Under the pieces are notes generated by a model. It made no database searches. It saw only the letters and a list, made by a program, of their open reading frames with translations, and had not been told where the DNA came from. A stretch of DNA of 39,990 nt from Acidobacteriota bacterium (lineage in GTDB: Bacteria; Acidobacteriota; Terriglobia; Acidiferrales; UBA7541). The position numbers were made by a program, and so were the translations under genes. The stretch lies in the NCBI GenBank assembly GCA_003225295.1, contig QHYZ01000047.1, forward strand, positions 158,213 through 198,202, given 5' to 3'. Below are positions 8,330 through 16,790 of this stretch, piece by piece. Each line of letters begins with the position of its first letter. Position 1 is the first letter of the stretch.

Positions 8330-8525
8330 GTTAGGAGTCTTCAGAATATCCCTAAGTTTTCTTCAACTTTTCCCAAAGACTTCTGAGACGGCCTGAAGCT
8401 AGCTTGCGGGAACGACGCCAGTCGGCCGGGTCGCTCTTCGGGGAAAGTCGTGAAGCTGGCCGGATGGTAGCAAAGTTCGCCCGAAGGAGCAATGCGTAGC
8501 CTCTTCGGCACATGGAGGAAACTGT

Positions 8526-9053
8526 ATGAAAAGCACGATTACTTTTGGCGGAGCATTGATTCGTGTAATGCTGGTGGCCCTCGCCGTTTTCGTACCTGCG
8601 ATGGCTCTATTTAGCGGACCTTCGCCCGCACCAAAGGCAGCCCCTCGTTCAACGGCCAGCGAACGTCATTGCCTTCCCGTGGGCGGAACGGTCATGACCA
8701 ACTTCGGCGCCATCGATGCAAACACCACGATGGGCATTGCCACAGGAGACTTGCGAGGCGCTGTAAGTGGAACTCTGCTCGGACCGCCCCAGTTGGTTTC
8801 GGGCACGGTAGTGTTTCATGTCCAGCATCACTGGGTGACGGAGTCGGGAGATATGCTCACCTTCGACCCCGCGGTTGCGACAACCGCTCCAATCTCGCAA
8901 ACTCTTTTCGCGGTCATCACTTATCCCGTCCACGTTACCGGTGGCACCGGCAAATTTGCTGGGGCGACGGGCGACATAACAAACATCGGTGAAGCCGATT
9001 TGATCGCCGGGACCGTATTTCGCTACAGCGGTCAAGTTTGTTTCGCGGAGTAA
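8526..9053 (+). CDS. Secreted hypothetical protein, likely beta-rich
   Basis: 175 residues with a Shine-Dalgarno GGAGGA 6 bases before the ATG. Residues 1-31 form a signal peptide (basic MKSTITFGG, hydrophobic VMLVALAVFVPAMALF), so the product is exported. The mature part is rich in Gly, Thr and Val with alternating hydrophobic residues. It ends in a block with VTGGTGKFAGATGDI, a G-T-G-x-F-x-G-A-x-G pattern like that seen in allene-oxide-cyclase-like or dirigent-like beta barrels; this resemblance is a suggestion only. Two cysteines (near 49 and 172) could form a disulphide. It is divergent from the CadC-like regulator gene across 196 bases. Function unknown. Confidence 0.75.
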   Translation: MKSTITFGGALIRVMLVALAVFVPAMALFSGPSPAPKAAPRSTASERHCLPVGGTVMTNFGAIDANTTMGIATGDLRGAVSGTLLGPPQLVSGTVVFHVQHHWVTESGDMLTFDPAVATTAPISQTLFAVITYPVHVTGGTGKFAGATGDITNIGEADLIAGTVFRYSGQVCFAE

Positions 9054-9081
9054 GGACTTGTGGCTCTCTCATAAATGCTCT

Positions 9082-9097
9082 CGGGGCTTTAGCTCCG
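9082..9097. other. Small hairpin with TTTA loop
   Basis: CGGGGC, TTTA loop, GCTCCG (one G-T pair), between the secreted protein gene and the next gene. There is no T tract, so it is not a classical terminator. It resembles other TAAA/TTTA-looped hairpins in this window (25986-25999, 35310-35326). Confidence 0.5.
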
Positions 9098-9305
9098 ACA
9101 TTACGGGGGGAGGGATGCACTTTCTCGCTCAATTGGCGGAACGTCTCGGCCTCTTGGCAGGGATGTCCAAGTAGCCCGCTACCGATTCTCTCGGTTCCAC
9201 AGGACACGGGACACCGGTCACTGCTTACTTTTCTGTACAAGTGCGCTCACGAATTCATTGCTTCGCCTTCGCCTCGAGGCCGTTTGAGTATAGAATCGAA
9301 GGCCG

Positions 9306-10001
9306 ATGACCGACCAGCCACCTTCGGATCGCTTCAAGCCGGATATGCCGCAGATTCCCGGCGTTTCCGGGTCCGGCACACGCTCATCCGCCACGTCGAA
9401 TCCCGCCATGAAATTAGTCATCGGACTTCTTGCCGTGCTCCTCGTGGTTTTCCTGGGAGTGCGCTGGGCCCTTCGCGCGAAACATGTGGAACCGCAGCCC
9501 GCCGAACAGCAACCGCAGATCGAAGTGCCTGCCCCCGCGCCCGATCCAAGCACGCTGCTTCCTCACGCGACCGATGCGGAGCCCGGGATCGCCGACGCTA
9601 CGGAGATGGCCAAACCGTGGTCCGCAAAAGAGTTTTTTATTCGCAACCGCCTCACTGGAGAAAATATCCCTGCGCTTCTCATTCGTTTGCCGGCAGGCTC
9701 CCCTTCCCAGGCAAGCGGCTACTGGGCCTTCGAACAAAAATCCCCTTATGGCAACTGCAAGCTCGAATACCTCACCGGCCTGGACAAACTGAAAAATGAT
9801 TACGGCTTCCATGCCGCGAAGCATCCCATGGTCGGTAACCCCTGCAGCCGCACAGTCTTTGATCCGCTGAAAACCAGCAATCTTCCCGGTAGTGGAGTGT
9901 GGGTGCGTGGAAGCATCGCGCAGGGCTCCGATCTGCGCCCGCCCCTGGGCATCGAAATAAGGGTTGTGGGAAAGAAAATCCTCGCCGTGCGGACGGAGTA
10001 G
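9306..10001 (+). CDS. Hypothetical one-pass membrane protein
   Basis: 231 residues. Residues 1-35 are polar and Pro/Ser-rich, residues ~36-53 form one hydrophobic span (KLVIGLLAVLLVVFLGVRW), and residues 59-85 are a Pro/Gln/Glu-rich linker. The remainder is a soluble domain with two cysteines (in NCKLEY and NPCSRTVF) that could pair outside the cytoplasm. No signal-peptidase site is evident, so it is probably anchored with its C-terminal domain in the periplasm. I do not recognise the domain. A weak GAAGG lies 3 bases before the ATG. It stands alone on the plus strand, 252 bases after the secreted protein gene. Confidence 0.7.
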   Translation: MTDQPPSDRFKPDMPQIPGVSGSGTRSSATSNPAMKLVIGLLAVLLVVFLGVRWALRAKHVEPQPAEQQPQIEVPAPAPDPSTLLPHATDAEPGIADATEMAKPWSAKEFFIRNRLTGENIPALLIRLPAGSPSQASGYWAFEQKSPYGNCKLEYLTGLDKLKNDYGFHAAKHPMVGNPCSRTVFDPLKTSNLPGSGVWVRGSIAQGSDLRPPLGIEIRVVGKKILAVRTE

Positions 10002-10199
10002 TTTGCGTATTCCGCCGGCCGTCTGGCTACTTGGCTTGGACGTGGCGCAACACGATGTTTGCGGAATTTGATTCGCCTCTCATGCGCGAGAGATCGATGC
10101 TATCGCCGCTTCAGAAAACCGGCATTCCTTATCCCGTATATTCTTTGGACCCACTAGGGATTGCCCGCCATTCCAGCAACTTCTCCGCTACGCATACCT

Positions 10200-10245
10200 G
10201 AATCTAAATCAGCTAAACCCTCCAGAAGTATCGAAGTTTAGATTC
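10200..10245. repeat. 9-bp perfect inverted repeat, possible operator or switch
   Basis: GAATCTAAA (10200-10208) and TTTAGATTC (10237-10245) are exact reverse complements 28 bases apart. Inside the spacer, CTAAAC (10213-10218) can pair instead with GTTTAG (10236-10241), so the two pairings exclude each other. The centre lies about 110 bases before the start predicted from the sigma-54-like element, a usual place for an enhancer-binding site. Confidence 0.6.
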
Positions 10246-10306
10246 CCTCCGGGCCAATATGGCTCGTAAGTTATAGAAAAGAATATGTGTTAATCCAGGT
10301 CCGCAT

Positions 10307-10322
10307 TGGCGAACAACCTGCA
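10307..10322 (+). promoter_or_regulatory. Sigma-54-like -24/-12 element upstream of receptor 1
   Basis: TGGCGAACAACCTGCA has the invariant GG and GC at the required spacing (G10309 to G10320) and agrees with TGGC...TGCA. It faces the receptor gene and lies 113 bases before its ATG. The fit is moderate; chance occurrence is possible. Confidence 0.35.
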
Positions 10323-10403
10323 CTTCGAAGGACAAGTCTGATGCTGGCTATTCCCATTCGGATGGACGGTTCCAGGAAATAGAAGCGTCAGAAGTATGGG
10401 ACA

Positions 10404-10423
10404 AATTCGAAGCAGTTCGAATT
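10404..10423. repeat. 8-bp inverted repeat immediately before the ribosome binding site
   Basis: AATTCGAA (10404-10411), loop GCAG, TTCGAATT (10416-10423), perfect over eight pairs. It ends one base before the GAGGGGGAG ribosome binding site of the receptor gene at 10436, so it may be an operator or an mRNA hairpin that affects translation. Confidence 0.6.
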
Positions 10424-10435
10424 GAGGGGGAGATA

Positions 10436-13400
10436 ATGAACTTTGAGGGACGGATGGGTGATGGGTCGGGTGCCTGCCGGTTCAGCAGCCTGAGAAGGTT
10501 GATTTATTGGGCAGCAGTCTTGGGACTGGCGTTGATCTTCTCGATCCCGGCGGCGGCGCAGAGACTCACGGGAACCCTGCGTGGACAGGTTTTCGATCCT
10601 ACGGGAGCAACGGTTCCGAATGCGCAGGTAACAGCGACGAATCAGGAGACGGGCGTGTCGGTGAGAATTACCGCCACTTCGGCGGGAACGTATTCGTTCC
10701 CGAGCCTGATTCCGGGCTTGTATCGGGTGGGCGTAGAGGCCAAGGGCTTTAAAAATTTCCTGGCGACGGACATCACCGTCATCGCCAATCAAGACAACGT
10801 TGCGGACACGCACCTGGACTTGGGCGTGGCCACGGAGGTCGTGGAAGTGACGGCCGGCGGGGTGTCCATTCAGACCACGTCTTCGGATCTAAATAATACC
10901 TATGACGTGAGCGAGGTGCAACTTCCCAATGGCGCTGGCACGCTCAACGGCAGCCCGCTCAACCTGGCAGTGCTGGCTCCTAACGTTGTGGCGCAGCCAG
11001 GCGGGGTCACGGGAATTGGCGGATCGGTTGGCGGAACGCGTCCACGCGACAACAATTTCACGGTTGATGGTGTGGATGACAACAACCTGGGCGTGACGGG
11101 AAACAACTCGACGGTCATTCCTGATGCGGTCGCGGAATTCAACCTCACCACCAACCAATTTAGCGCCGAATATGGGCACTCGGCGGGCGGTCAGTTCAGC
11201 CTGGTGACCAAGACCGGCACCAATAACTGGCATGGTTCGGGCGAGTGGTATAACCAGAATCGCAACTATAACTCACTGGATAATCTGACGAAAAATGCGA
11301 TCGATGTGCAGCATACGCTTCCCGGCCAGCCGGCCTTTGACAATAATCGCTTTGGCGGCACCATGGGTGGTCCCATCGTCAAGAATAAGTTGTTCATTTT
11401 CGGCGCCTATGAATACACCTACCTCCACGGTCAAGGTTCCGCTACTGCATTTACTGGACCCACTGCCGGTGGTTTGGCGACACTGCAAGCCAACGCCGCG
11501 GATAGCGCCGTAACGGCTCTGTTGATGAATTTCCCTGTGGCGTCGGCGAACGATGCCGGTACCGTGACGATTCATCCCGGCCTAACCGGTCCCGCCCTGG
11601 CCGTTCCCATCGGCAACATAACCATCTTCAGCCCGAATTTTCAAAGAGAACACGATGCCCAGGTTAATACCGACTATACGATGGGGCGGCACCAGTTTGG
11701 AGCGCGCTTCCTGATTAACCAGGAAAGTTTCATCTTGCCGACCAATTCAACGCAAGCGCAGTTCAACCAAGCCGAGCCGATACACAATCGCAAGATTGCC
11801 TTGAACGACGTGTGGACCATTAACAGCCACTTCGTGAACGATCTGCGCCTGCAGTATTCGTTTTTCTCCCTTTCGACCCTCAACCCCTGCACGACCTGCC
11901 CCACGGACATAACCATTGGCGACCTTCTCGGTGGTGTAACGGTGGGGCCTGGGGACAATACATTCCAAAAGCAGAATAGTTATCAAATCGCGGATACCTT
12001 CAGTTGGACGCGAGGCAAGCACAGCTTCAAGTTCGGCGGCCAGTACAACCACTTCATCTACCCGCAGTTTTTTCTTCCACGTAGCAATGGAGATAACCAG
12101 TATGGCACGGCAAACGCGTTCATAAATGACATCTTGCCTGACAATCCTGGCAGAACCCTGCGAGGCGCCGGAACGGGTAGCTTCCTCGGTACGCAAAGCT
12201 CCTTTTATGGGTTTGCCCAGGACGACTTTAAGTTTTCGCCGCGTTTAACGTTGAACCTGGGTGTCCGCTATGAATATTGGACGAATCCCGTGGGGGCAAG
12301 CGAACAAGCCCTGAACGCCGTTTCCAACGCGCCAGGCCTAATAACGTTTGGCAACCCCCAAACCGACAAGAACAATATCGCTCCGCGCATCGGCTTTGCC
12401 TACGATCCCCGGGGCAACGGGAAGACGGCAATTCGCGGCGGTTTCGGCATCGCCTATGATGTAAAGTTTCAGAACTTTGCGTCCATCACCTTGCCACCAC
12501 AGTTGCAAAGTGAACTTAATCCCGCGTCGGCGTGCACGTTGTCGCCCCAGCCGTCCTGGTGTACGACTCCGAATAACTCCGGCTTTCTCGCCGGTGGCGG
12601 GCTGCCCTCCGCTTACCTACCACCTGCGAACCAGAAGGCAGCACGTGGCCTGACTACCTCTTTTATCGACGATACGGTCATGCCGAAAATTTTGACCTGG
12701 TCCCTTGGAGTACAACACGAGTTGGCTCGGAATACCACGGTCGAAGTGCGCTACCTGGGCACGCGCGGGCTGGAACTACCGGTACAGTTTCGCCGGAATC
12801 ACATCAGCGCCTTTGATAGCGGAATAGCTCCCCTGCCGACTTTCTTTAAGACTTCGGACATTCCCACGACATGGACCGCGAGCACGCCGACCGATACGCC
12901 GTTCAACGGGTTCGATTCGAACATCTACGATAAGGCTCCGTGCACAACGGGTGCAGGTGTCTGCCCATTCAAGGGGAACATCACAGCTGATCCCCCCCTT
13001 GGCAGCAGCATTTACCACGCGGGGTCGATCAGCCTCACACAACGTGCGCGTCACGGGCTCACCTTTAACGCGAATTATACCTATGCTCACACGATCGACA
13101 ATTCGACCAATGAATTCTTCACCAGTCTCTTGAACCCGCGCCGGGCTCAGGACACCAATCGTCTAGGCGAAGACCGTGGCAACTCGGACTTGGATGTGCG
13201 CCACAAGTTTGCACTCTCTCTCACCTACCAGGTGCCTGATGTCAAAACGGAGAATCGTTTTGTCAAGACGCTGGTAAACGGATTCCAGATTGGCTCCATC
13301 TACCTTGCGCAAAGCGGGCAGCCTGTGTCCCTCCAGTCCGGAAATGCGGGTATTGATTCAAACGGCAATGGCGATACGGCTGGTGACCGCGCGTCGGTCA

Positions 13401-13936
13401 ATCCCTTCGCCTCGGGCCTCGCCGGATCGGATGTCTTCGCACTCTGCGAACTTCCGAACGGGACGGTCGGCCAGTCCAACGGTGGCCCCGGCGCGTTCAA
13501 CGTCGCTACTGGCGTCGCCTCCGGCGGCGGTTGCTTTGATCCCTCCGACCCCACGGGAAACACTTTCTTTCCCGCGATCGGCTACAGTCCGGTGAACCTC
13601 AACTCCAAATACGTAATCACAGGGCCGGGCGCGAGAGCCAACCTGGGTCGCAATAGTTTTACGGGCCCTGGATTTGGCATCCTTAACTTTTCGGTCGGCA
13701 AGAAATTTCACTTCAGCGAAAACAAATACTTGCTGGCCAAGGCCGACATTTTCAACATTCTAAACCACCCCAACTATTCCCTTAGCAACGGGAATGTATT
13801 CAGCACCGCGGGCGTTACGACGGCCACCACGACACCGGGTTATGTAATTCCGACCGACGCGAACTTCCTAAAGGCGAGTACCCTCTTCAGCGGGGGGTTC
13901 CGTTCCATGACTCTAGGATTGAAGTTGGTGTTCTAG
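10436..13936 (+). CDS. Oar-like TonB-dependent receptor with carboxypeptidase-regulatory domain (1)
   Basis: 1166 residues. A signal peptide with a long n-region ends near residue 41 (LIYWAAVLGLALIFSIPAAAQ). Residues ~45-130 form a carboxypeptidase-regulatory-like beta sandwich (GTLRGQVFDPTGATVPNAQVTATN, FPSLIPGLYRVGVEAKGF). A TonB plug follows, ~135-260 (NFTVDGVDDNN, DAVAEFNLTTNQFSAEYGHSAGGQFSLVTKTGTN), then a large outer-membrane beta barrel with many aromatic strand ends, closing with GLKLVF, the C-terminal Phe typical of outer-membrane proteins. The family imports or binds large substrates using TonB energy; the ligand is unknown. The start is supported by GAGGGGGAG just upstream. It is followed by a strong terminator and preceded by a complex regulatory region. 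Confidence 0.93.
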   Translation: MNFEGRMGDGSGACRFSSLRRLIYWAAVLGLALIFSIPAAAQRLTGTLRGQVFDPTGATVPNAQVTATNQETGVSVRITATSAGTYSFPSLIPGLYRVGVEAKGFKNFLATDITVIANQDNVADTHLDLGVATEVVEVTAGGVSIQTTSSDLNNTYDVSEVQLPNGAGTLNGSPLNLAVLAPNVVAQPGGVTGIGGSVGGTRPRDNNFTVDGVDDNNLGVTGNNSTVIPDAVAEFNLTTNQFSAEYGHSAGGQFSLVTKTGTNNWHGSGEWYNQNRNYNSLDNLTKNAIDVQHTLPGQPAFDNNRFGGTMGGPIVKNKLFIFGAYEYTYLHGQGSATAFTGPTAGGLATLQANAADSAVTALLMNFPVASANDAGTVTIHPGLTGPALAVPIGNITIFSPNFQREHDAQVNTDYTMGRHQFGARFLINQESFILPTNSTQAQFNQAEPIHNRKIALNDVWTINSHFVNDLRLQYSFFSLSTLNPCTTCPTDITIGDLLGGVTVGPGDNTFQKQNSYQIADTFSWTRGKHSFKFGGQYNHFIYPQFFLPRSNGDNQYGTANAFINDILPDNPGRTLRGAGTGSFLGTQSSFYGFAQDDFKFSPRLTLNLGVRYEYWTNPVGASEQALNAVSNAPGLITFGNPQTDKNNIAPRIGFAYDPRGNGKTAIRGGFGIAYDVKFQNFASITLPPQLQSELNPASACTLSPQPSWCTTPNNSGFLAGGGLPSAYLPPANQKAARGLTTSFIDDTVMPKILTWSLGVQHELARNTTVEVRYLGTRGLELPVQFRRNHISAFDSGIAPLPTFFKTSDIPTTWTASTPTDTPFNGFDSNIYDKAPCTTGAGVCPFKGNITADPPLGSSIYHAGSISLTQRARHGLTFNANYTYAHTIDNSTNEFFTSLLNPRRAQDTNRLGEDRGNSDLDVRHKFALSLTYQVPDVKTENRFVKTLVNGFQIGSIYLAQSGQPVSLQSGNAGIDSNGNGDTAGDRASVNPFASGLAGSDVFALCELPNGTVGQSNGGPGAFNVATGVASGGGCFDPSDPTGNTFFPAIGYSPVNLNSKYVITGPGARANLGRNSFTGPGFGILNFSVGKKFHFSENKYLLAKADIFNILNHPNYSLSNGNVFSTAGVTTATTTPGYVIPTDANFLKASTLFSGGFRSMTLGLKLVF

Positions 13937-13959
13937 ACTTTGGTTCAGGTTGTCCTTTG

Positions 13960-13998
13960 CGGGAGGTGCCCGTCGATGGGCGCCTCCCGTTTTCTTTT
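13960..13998 (+). terminator. Intrinsic terminator of receptor gene 1
   Basis: A 12-bp stem (CGGGAGGTGCCC, 13960-13971, with GGGCGCCTCCCG, 13978-13989; one T-G pair), 6-base loop GTCGAT, then TTTTCTTTT. It begins 24 bases after the stop codon. Confidence 0.93.
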
Positions 13999-14055
13999 GC
14001 CCAGAGTCGCTGGGGCTTGGCCTATTACTGTTGGTTGTATAAGCCTCGATGTGCC

Positions 14056-14085
14056 TTGACAAGTTGCGCCTTTCCCGGATAAACC
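14056..14085 (+). promoter_or_regulatory. Possible promoter of the M24 peptidase gene
   Basis: A perfect TTGACA at 14056-14061 is followed, after 18 bases, by a weak -10 candidate TAAACC (14080-14085). The ATG at 14096 is 10 bases further and has no Shine-Dalgarno, as in the inositol oxygenase gene. The weak -10 box makes this uncertain. Confidence 0.3.
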
Positions 14086-14095
14086 TCTCCCTGTC

Positions 14096-15427
14096 ATGGA
14101 CAAACCAACTCCGGATTCTCGTTCGCTTGCATCGCGCCGTCATTTCTTGAAAGGCGGCGCCACGGTTTCGGCCTTGGCGCTAGCGCGACCGGTCAGTGCC
14201 ATACCTGGAGGGCTACCCGGGGCCATCCCCGAGGATGGCTCCAGCGCTCTTCCTCCAGCATTTTCGGCGCTTAAACCACTGGGGGCACGAATCCATCCGA
14301 TCGCCGCCGATGAGTTTTATGGACGCCTGCAGCGCGCCCAAAAACTGATGGCCGAGCTAGCACCAAAATTCGATGCCCTGTTCTTTGCCCCCGGGACTTC
14401 TCTTTATTACTTCACCGGCGTGCGTTGGGGAATCAGCGAGCGGCTCCTCGCCCTGGTGCTGCCGCGCGCGGGCAATCCCATACTTGTCGTGCCGGGGTTT
14501 GAAGAAGGACGCCTGCGCGAGAAGTTGCAGTTCCCAGCCGAAGTCCGCGTCTGGCAGGAGGATGAGAGCCCCACGAAGATCGCCGCCGCGGCGCTTGGAG
14601 ATCGCGGTATTCGAACGGGGCGCGTCGGCGTAGAAGAAACCGCGCCATTCACATTTCTGGATCGTCTGCGCGGTGCCGCGCCGGGATTCGAATACGTCTC
14701 CGCTGATCCTGTAACCATTGCTTGCCGCGGACGCAAGTCGGCGCACGAACTCGAACTGATGCGGCTGGCCTGCACGGCAACCTACGACGTTTTTCGCGCA
14801 GTGTTCGCTTCACTGAAGGAAGGCATGTCCCAGGAGCACGTCGCCAAGCTGGTGGAAGGAGGCTTTTCAAAAATGGGTTTGCACGGCGGGGCGCTGGTCC
14901 TGCTGGGCGCCTCCGCGGCGTTGCCGCACGGCACGATCAAGCCGCAAAAGCTGCAAGATGGAGAAGTTGTGCTGATCGACGGCGGTTGCGCGGTCGATGG
15001 CTACCAATCGGACGTGACGCGCACGGGCATCTTCGGCAAAGCGCCGGAAAAGGTGGTGCGGGTTTACGAAATCGTGCGCAAGGCGCAGGATGCCGCTCTC
15101 GATGCGGCGCGCTCCGGACGACTATCGGGCACTGTCGATGATGCTGCGCGCAAGGTGATCAGCGACGCCGGTTATGGACCGGACTACAAGTATTTCACGC
15201 ACCGACTCGGTCATGGCATCGGACTCGACGGTCACGAGCATCCCTATCTCGTTCGCCGAAGCGAGACCGTGCTGGAGCCGGGCATGACTTTTTCGAATGA
15301 GCCGGGGATCTATATTCCCGGTGAGTTCGGGATGCGCTGCGAAGACGACATGACTATTGCCTCGGATGGGCCGGCACAACTTCTAACACCGGGTTTTCCC
15401 GTCTCGCTGGAGAAACCGCTGGGGTGA
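14096..15427 (+). CDS. Tat-exported M24-family metallopeptidase (Xaa-Pro aminopeptidase/prolidase-like)
   Basis: 443 residues. The N-terminus has a twin-arginine motif (SRRHFLKGG, residues 13-21) and a short hydrophobic run ending near AIP, indicating Tat export of the folded, metal-loaded enzyme. Residues ~70-210 are a creatinase/prolidase N-terminal domain and ~215-440 the pita-bread catalytic domain. All five metal ligands are visible: D295 (LIDGG), D306 (SDVTRT), H373 (LGHGIGLDGHEHP), E402 (NEPGIY) and E416 (CEDDMT). Such enzymes release N-terminal residues before proline or split X-Pro dipeptides; which of these occurs here is not decided by sequence. It lies between two Oar-like receptors and converges with the YheT-like gene, 21 bases apart. 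No ribosome binding site is seen. Confidence 0.93.
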   Translation: MDKPTPDSRSLASRRHFLKGGATVSALALARPVSAIPGGLPGAIPEDGSSALPPAFSALKPLGARIHPIAADEFYGRLQRAQKLMAELAPKFDALFFAPGTSLYYFTGVRWGISERLLALVLPRAGNPILVVPGFEEGRLREKLQFPAEVRVWQEDESPTKIAAAALGDRGIRTGRVGVEETAPFTFLDRLRGAAPGFEYVSADPVTIACRGRKSAHELELMRLACTATYDVFRAVFASLKEGMSQEHVAKLVEGGFSKMGLHGGALVLLGASAALPHGTIKPQKLQDGEVVLIDGGCAVDGYQSDVTRTGIFGKAPEKVVRVYEIVRKAQDAALDAARSGRLSGTVDDAARKVISDAGYGPDYKYFTHRLGHGIGLDGHEHPYLVRRSETVLEPGMTFSNEPGIYIPGEFGMRCEDDMTIASDGPAQLLTPGFPVSLEKPLG

Positions 15428-15448
15428 GACAGTTTTTAGAGGGCGACC

Positions 15449-16459
15449 CTAGGTGGAGAAGGCGCGGGCCGCGCAGAATTCGACGATGCGCTGCTCGGCC
15501 CAGAAGCGCTCATTTCCGGAGTGCTTCGAAATGAAGCCGCAATGGCCGCCGTGTTGGGGCGCGACAAACTGGATGGCGGGATTCTCGCTGATCCTGGCGG
15601 CCAAGAATGAGCCGCAGGGGACGAAGGGATCGTCCTCGGCGGTGATCAACAGCATGGGCACGCGGATCTGCGCCGCGACGCGTTTCGCGCTCACGTTCTC
15701 GTAATAGTCTTGAGCGTCGCGATAGCCGAACTGCGGCGCGGTGACCAGGTCATCGAATTGACGGACCGTTCGGACCGGTCCCAGGCCAGCAATCGGGTAC
15801 CGCTCCGGAAGCATTTTGTGTTTTCTTGCGTACCGCGCCATCAGCCCATTCACGAAGCGCCGCTGGTAAAGATAATTGTCCACGCGCTCTAGCGCGTCGG
15901 CCGAAGCTGCCAGGTCCAGGGCCGGGCACACCGCGCAGACACCCCGCAGCGTCTTCGGCACGGCGGCACCAAACTCTCCGGCCATCTTGGTCACCAGGTT
16001 TCCACCCATCGAGTAGCCGGCGTAAAAGATCTGTTCGAATCCGTCAGCACTTGAGAGCTCTTCGAAAACGGACCGGTAATCTCCGCTCATCCCGGAGTTG
16101 TACAAGGTGGGCGTCAATGCTTCCGTCCCGCCGCAATTCCGCTGGTTCATGCGCACGACGTGGAAACCACGGTGGAAGGCTTTCTCCGCAATGCCTCGAA
16201 CATAGTTCCCATCGCTCGAACCTTCAAGACCATGAACGATGACCATGACCGGCACATCCTTGCGCTTCCCGGGCTGCCAGTGGCAATGGGCGAGGAGGCA
16301 CGACTCGGAATCAACCTGAAACAGCCGGGCTTCCGCGGGCGGAATATCGAATCGGCGCGGAACAAACGCGGCTGCAATGGTCATCGCGTGGCCATTTCTT
16401 AGTAGCAGATGGGGTTCAAACGGCGGGATGACGAATTCCACGGTGAGACTGTATTTCAC
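15449..16459 (-). CDS. YheT-like alpha/beta hydrolase
   Basis: 336 residues, starting with GTG at 16459. It has the alpha/beta hydrolase layout of the YheT/ABHD group: N-terminal FEPHLLLRNGHAMTIAA, an oxyanion-region HGLEGSS (76-82), nucleophile elbow GYSMGGN with Ser150, acid in AEDDPFVP (Asp277) and catalytic His306 in HGGHCGF. Members act as esterases or acyl hydrolases on hydrophobic substrates; the natural substrate is unknown. There is no signal peptide. It converges with the M24 peptidase gene and the stops are 21 bases apart with no evident terminator between. The GTG has only a weak purine-rich sequence before it. Confidence 0.9.
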   Translation of the reverse strand: MKYSLTVEFVIPPFEPHLLLRNGHAMTIAAAFVPRRFDIPPAEARLFQVDSESCLLAHCHWQPGKRKDVPVMVIVHGLEGSSDGNYVRGIAEKAFHRGFHVVRMNQRNCGGTEALTPTLYNSGMSGDYRSVFEELSSADGFEQIFYAGYSMGGNLVTKMAGEFGAAVPKTLRGVCAVCPALDLAASADALERVDNYLYQRRFVNGLMARYARKHKMLPERYPIAGLGPVRTVRQFDDLVTAPQFGYRDAQDYYENVSAKRVAAQIRVPMLLITAEDDPFVPCGSFLAARISENPAIQFVAPQHGGHCGFISKHSGNERFWAEQRIVEFCAARAFST

Positions 16460-16515
16460 GATCTCGGCGCAGGCAAGACGCAGCTGCCACTTGGGAGGAG
16501 CGGCCAGGTTTGTAT

Positions 16516-16533
16516 AAGCTAGCTCAAGCTAGC
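16516..16533. repeat. Doubled AAGCTAGC motif
   Basis: AAGCTAGC occurs at 16516-16523 and again at 16526-16533, ten bases apart; the GCTAGC cores also form an inverted repeat around TCAA. It lies 57 bases upstream of the YheT-like start codon. A related palindrome AAGCTAGCTT is at 8396-8405, upstream of the CadC-like gene. Confidence 0.45.
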
Positions 16534-16768
16534 GAATCATTGCTTACCGCGAATACACAGATCCTCCCTCAATCGCTTTGCTGGTCGCCTGGCAAGGCGC
16601 GCCATTGACCGACAAAGTTGTAATCCGCCCAAGGTCAAGGCTGCTCCTCAAATATTCCCGGATATGAATTCCCGTAGATCACCTATACTTGATTCTATAT
16701 TCTGCGTCAGAGTAAGCAGGTTTCGAATCTATGTCATTTTTTATCAACAGTTTATCTGCTCATCTCAG

Positions 16769-16790
16769 TGGCATATAAATGGCATATAAA
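16769..16790 (+). repeat. Tandem 11-bp direct repeat overlapping the sigma-54-like element
   Basis: TGGCATATAAA at 16769-16779 is repeated exactly at 16780-16790. The period equals the GG-to-GC distance of a -24/-12 promoter, so the second TGGC can act as a -24 box or as the -12 box of an upstream register. Confidence 0.8.

Larger units (their letters stand above)
10002..10435. other. Upstream region of the first receptor gene, no CDS
   Basis: 434 bases without a credible gene. It contains a 9-bp inverted repeat with 28-base spacer (10200-10245), a sigma-54-like element (10307-10322), and an 8-bp inverted repeat just before the ribosome binding site (10404-10423). The layout resembles a regulated promoter region. 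Confidence 0.65.

Noticed and set aside
8457-8472. Third sigma-54-like match (TGGC...TAGCA) upstream of the secreted protein gene
   Set aside because: Only the minimal GG/GC spacing and a few consensus bases fit; such matches are expected by chance in this amount of GC-rich sequence.
16716-16733. T-loop-like sequence (AGGTTTCGAATC) suggesting a tRNA or attachment-site remnant
   Set aside because: No anticodon or D arm upstream, no paired T stem, no CCA end and no integrase nearby.
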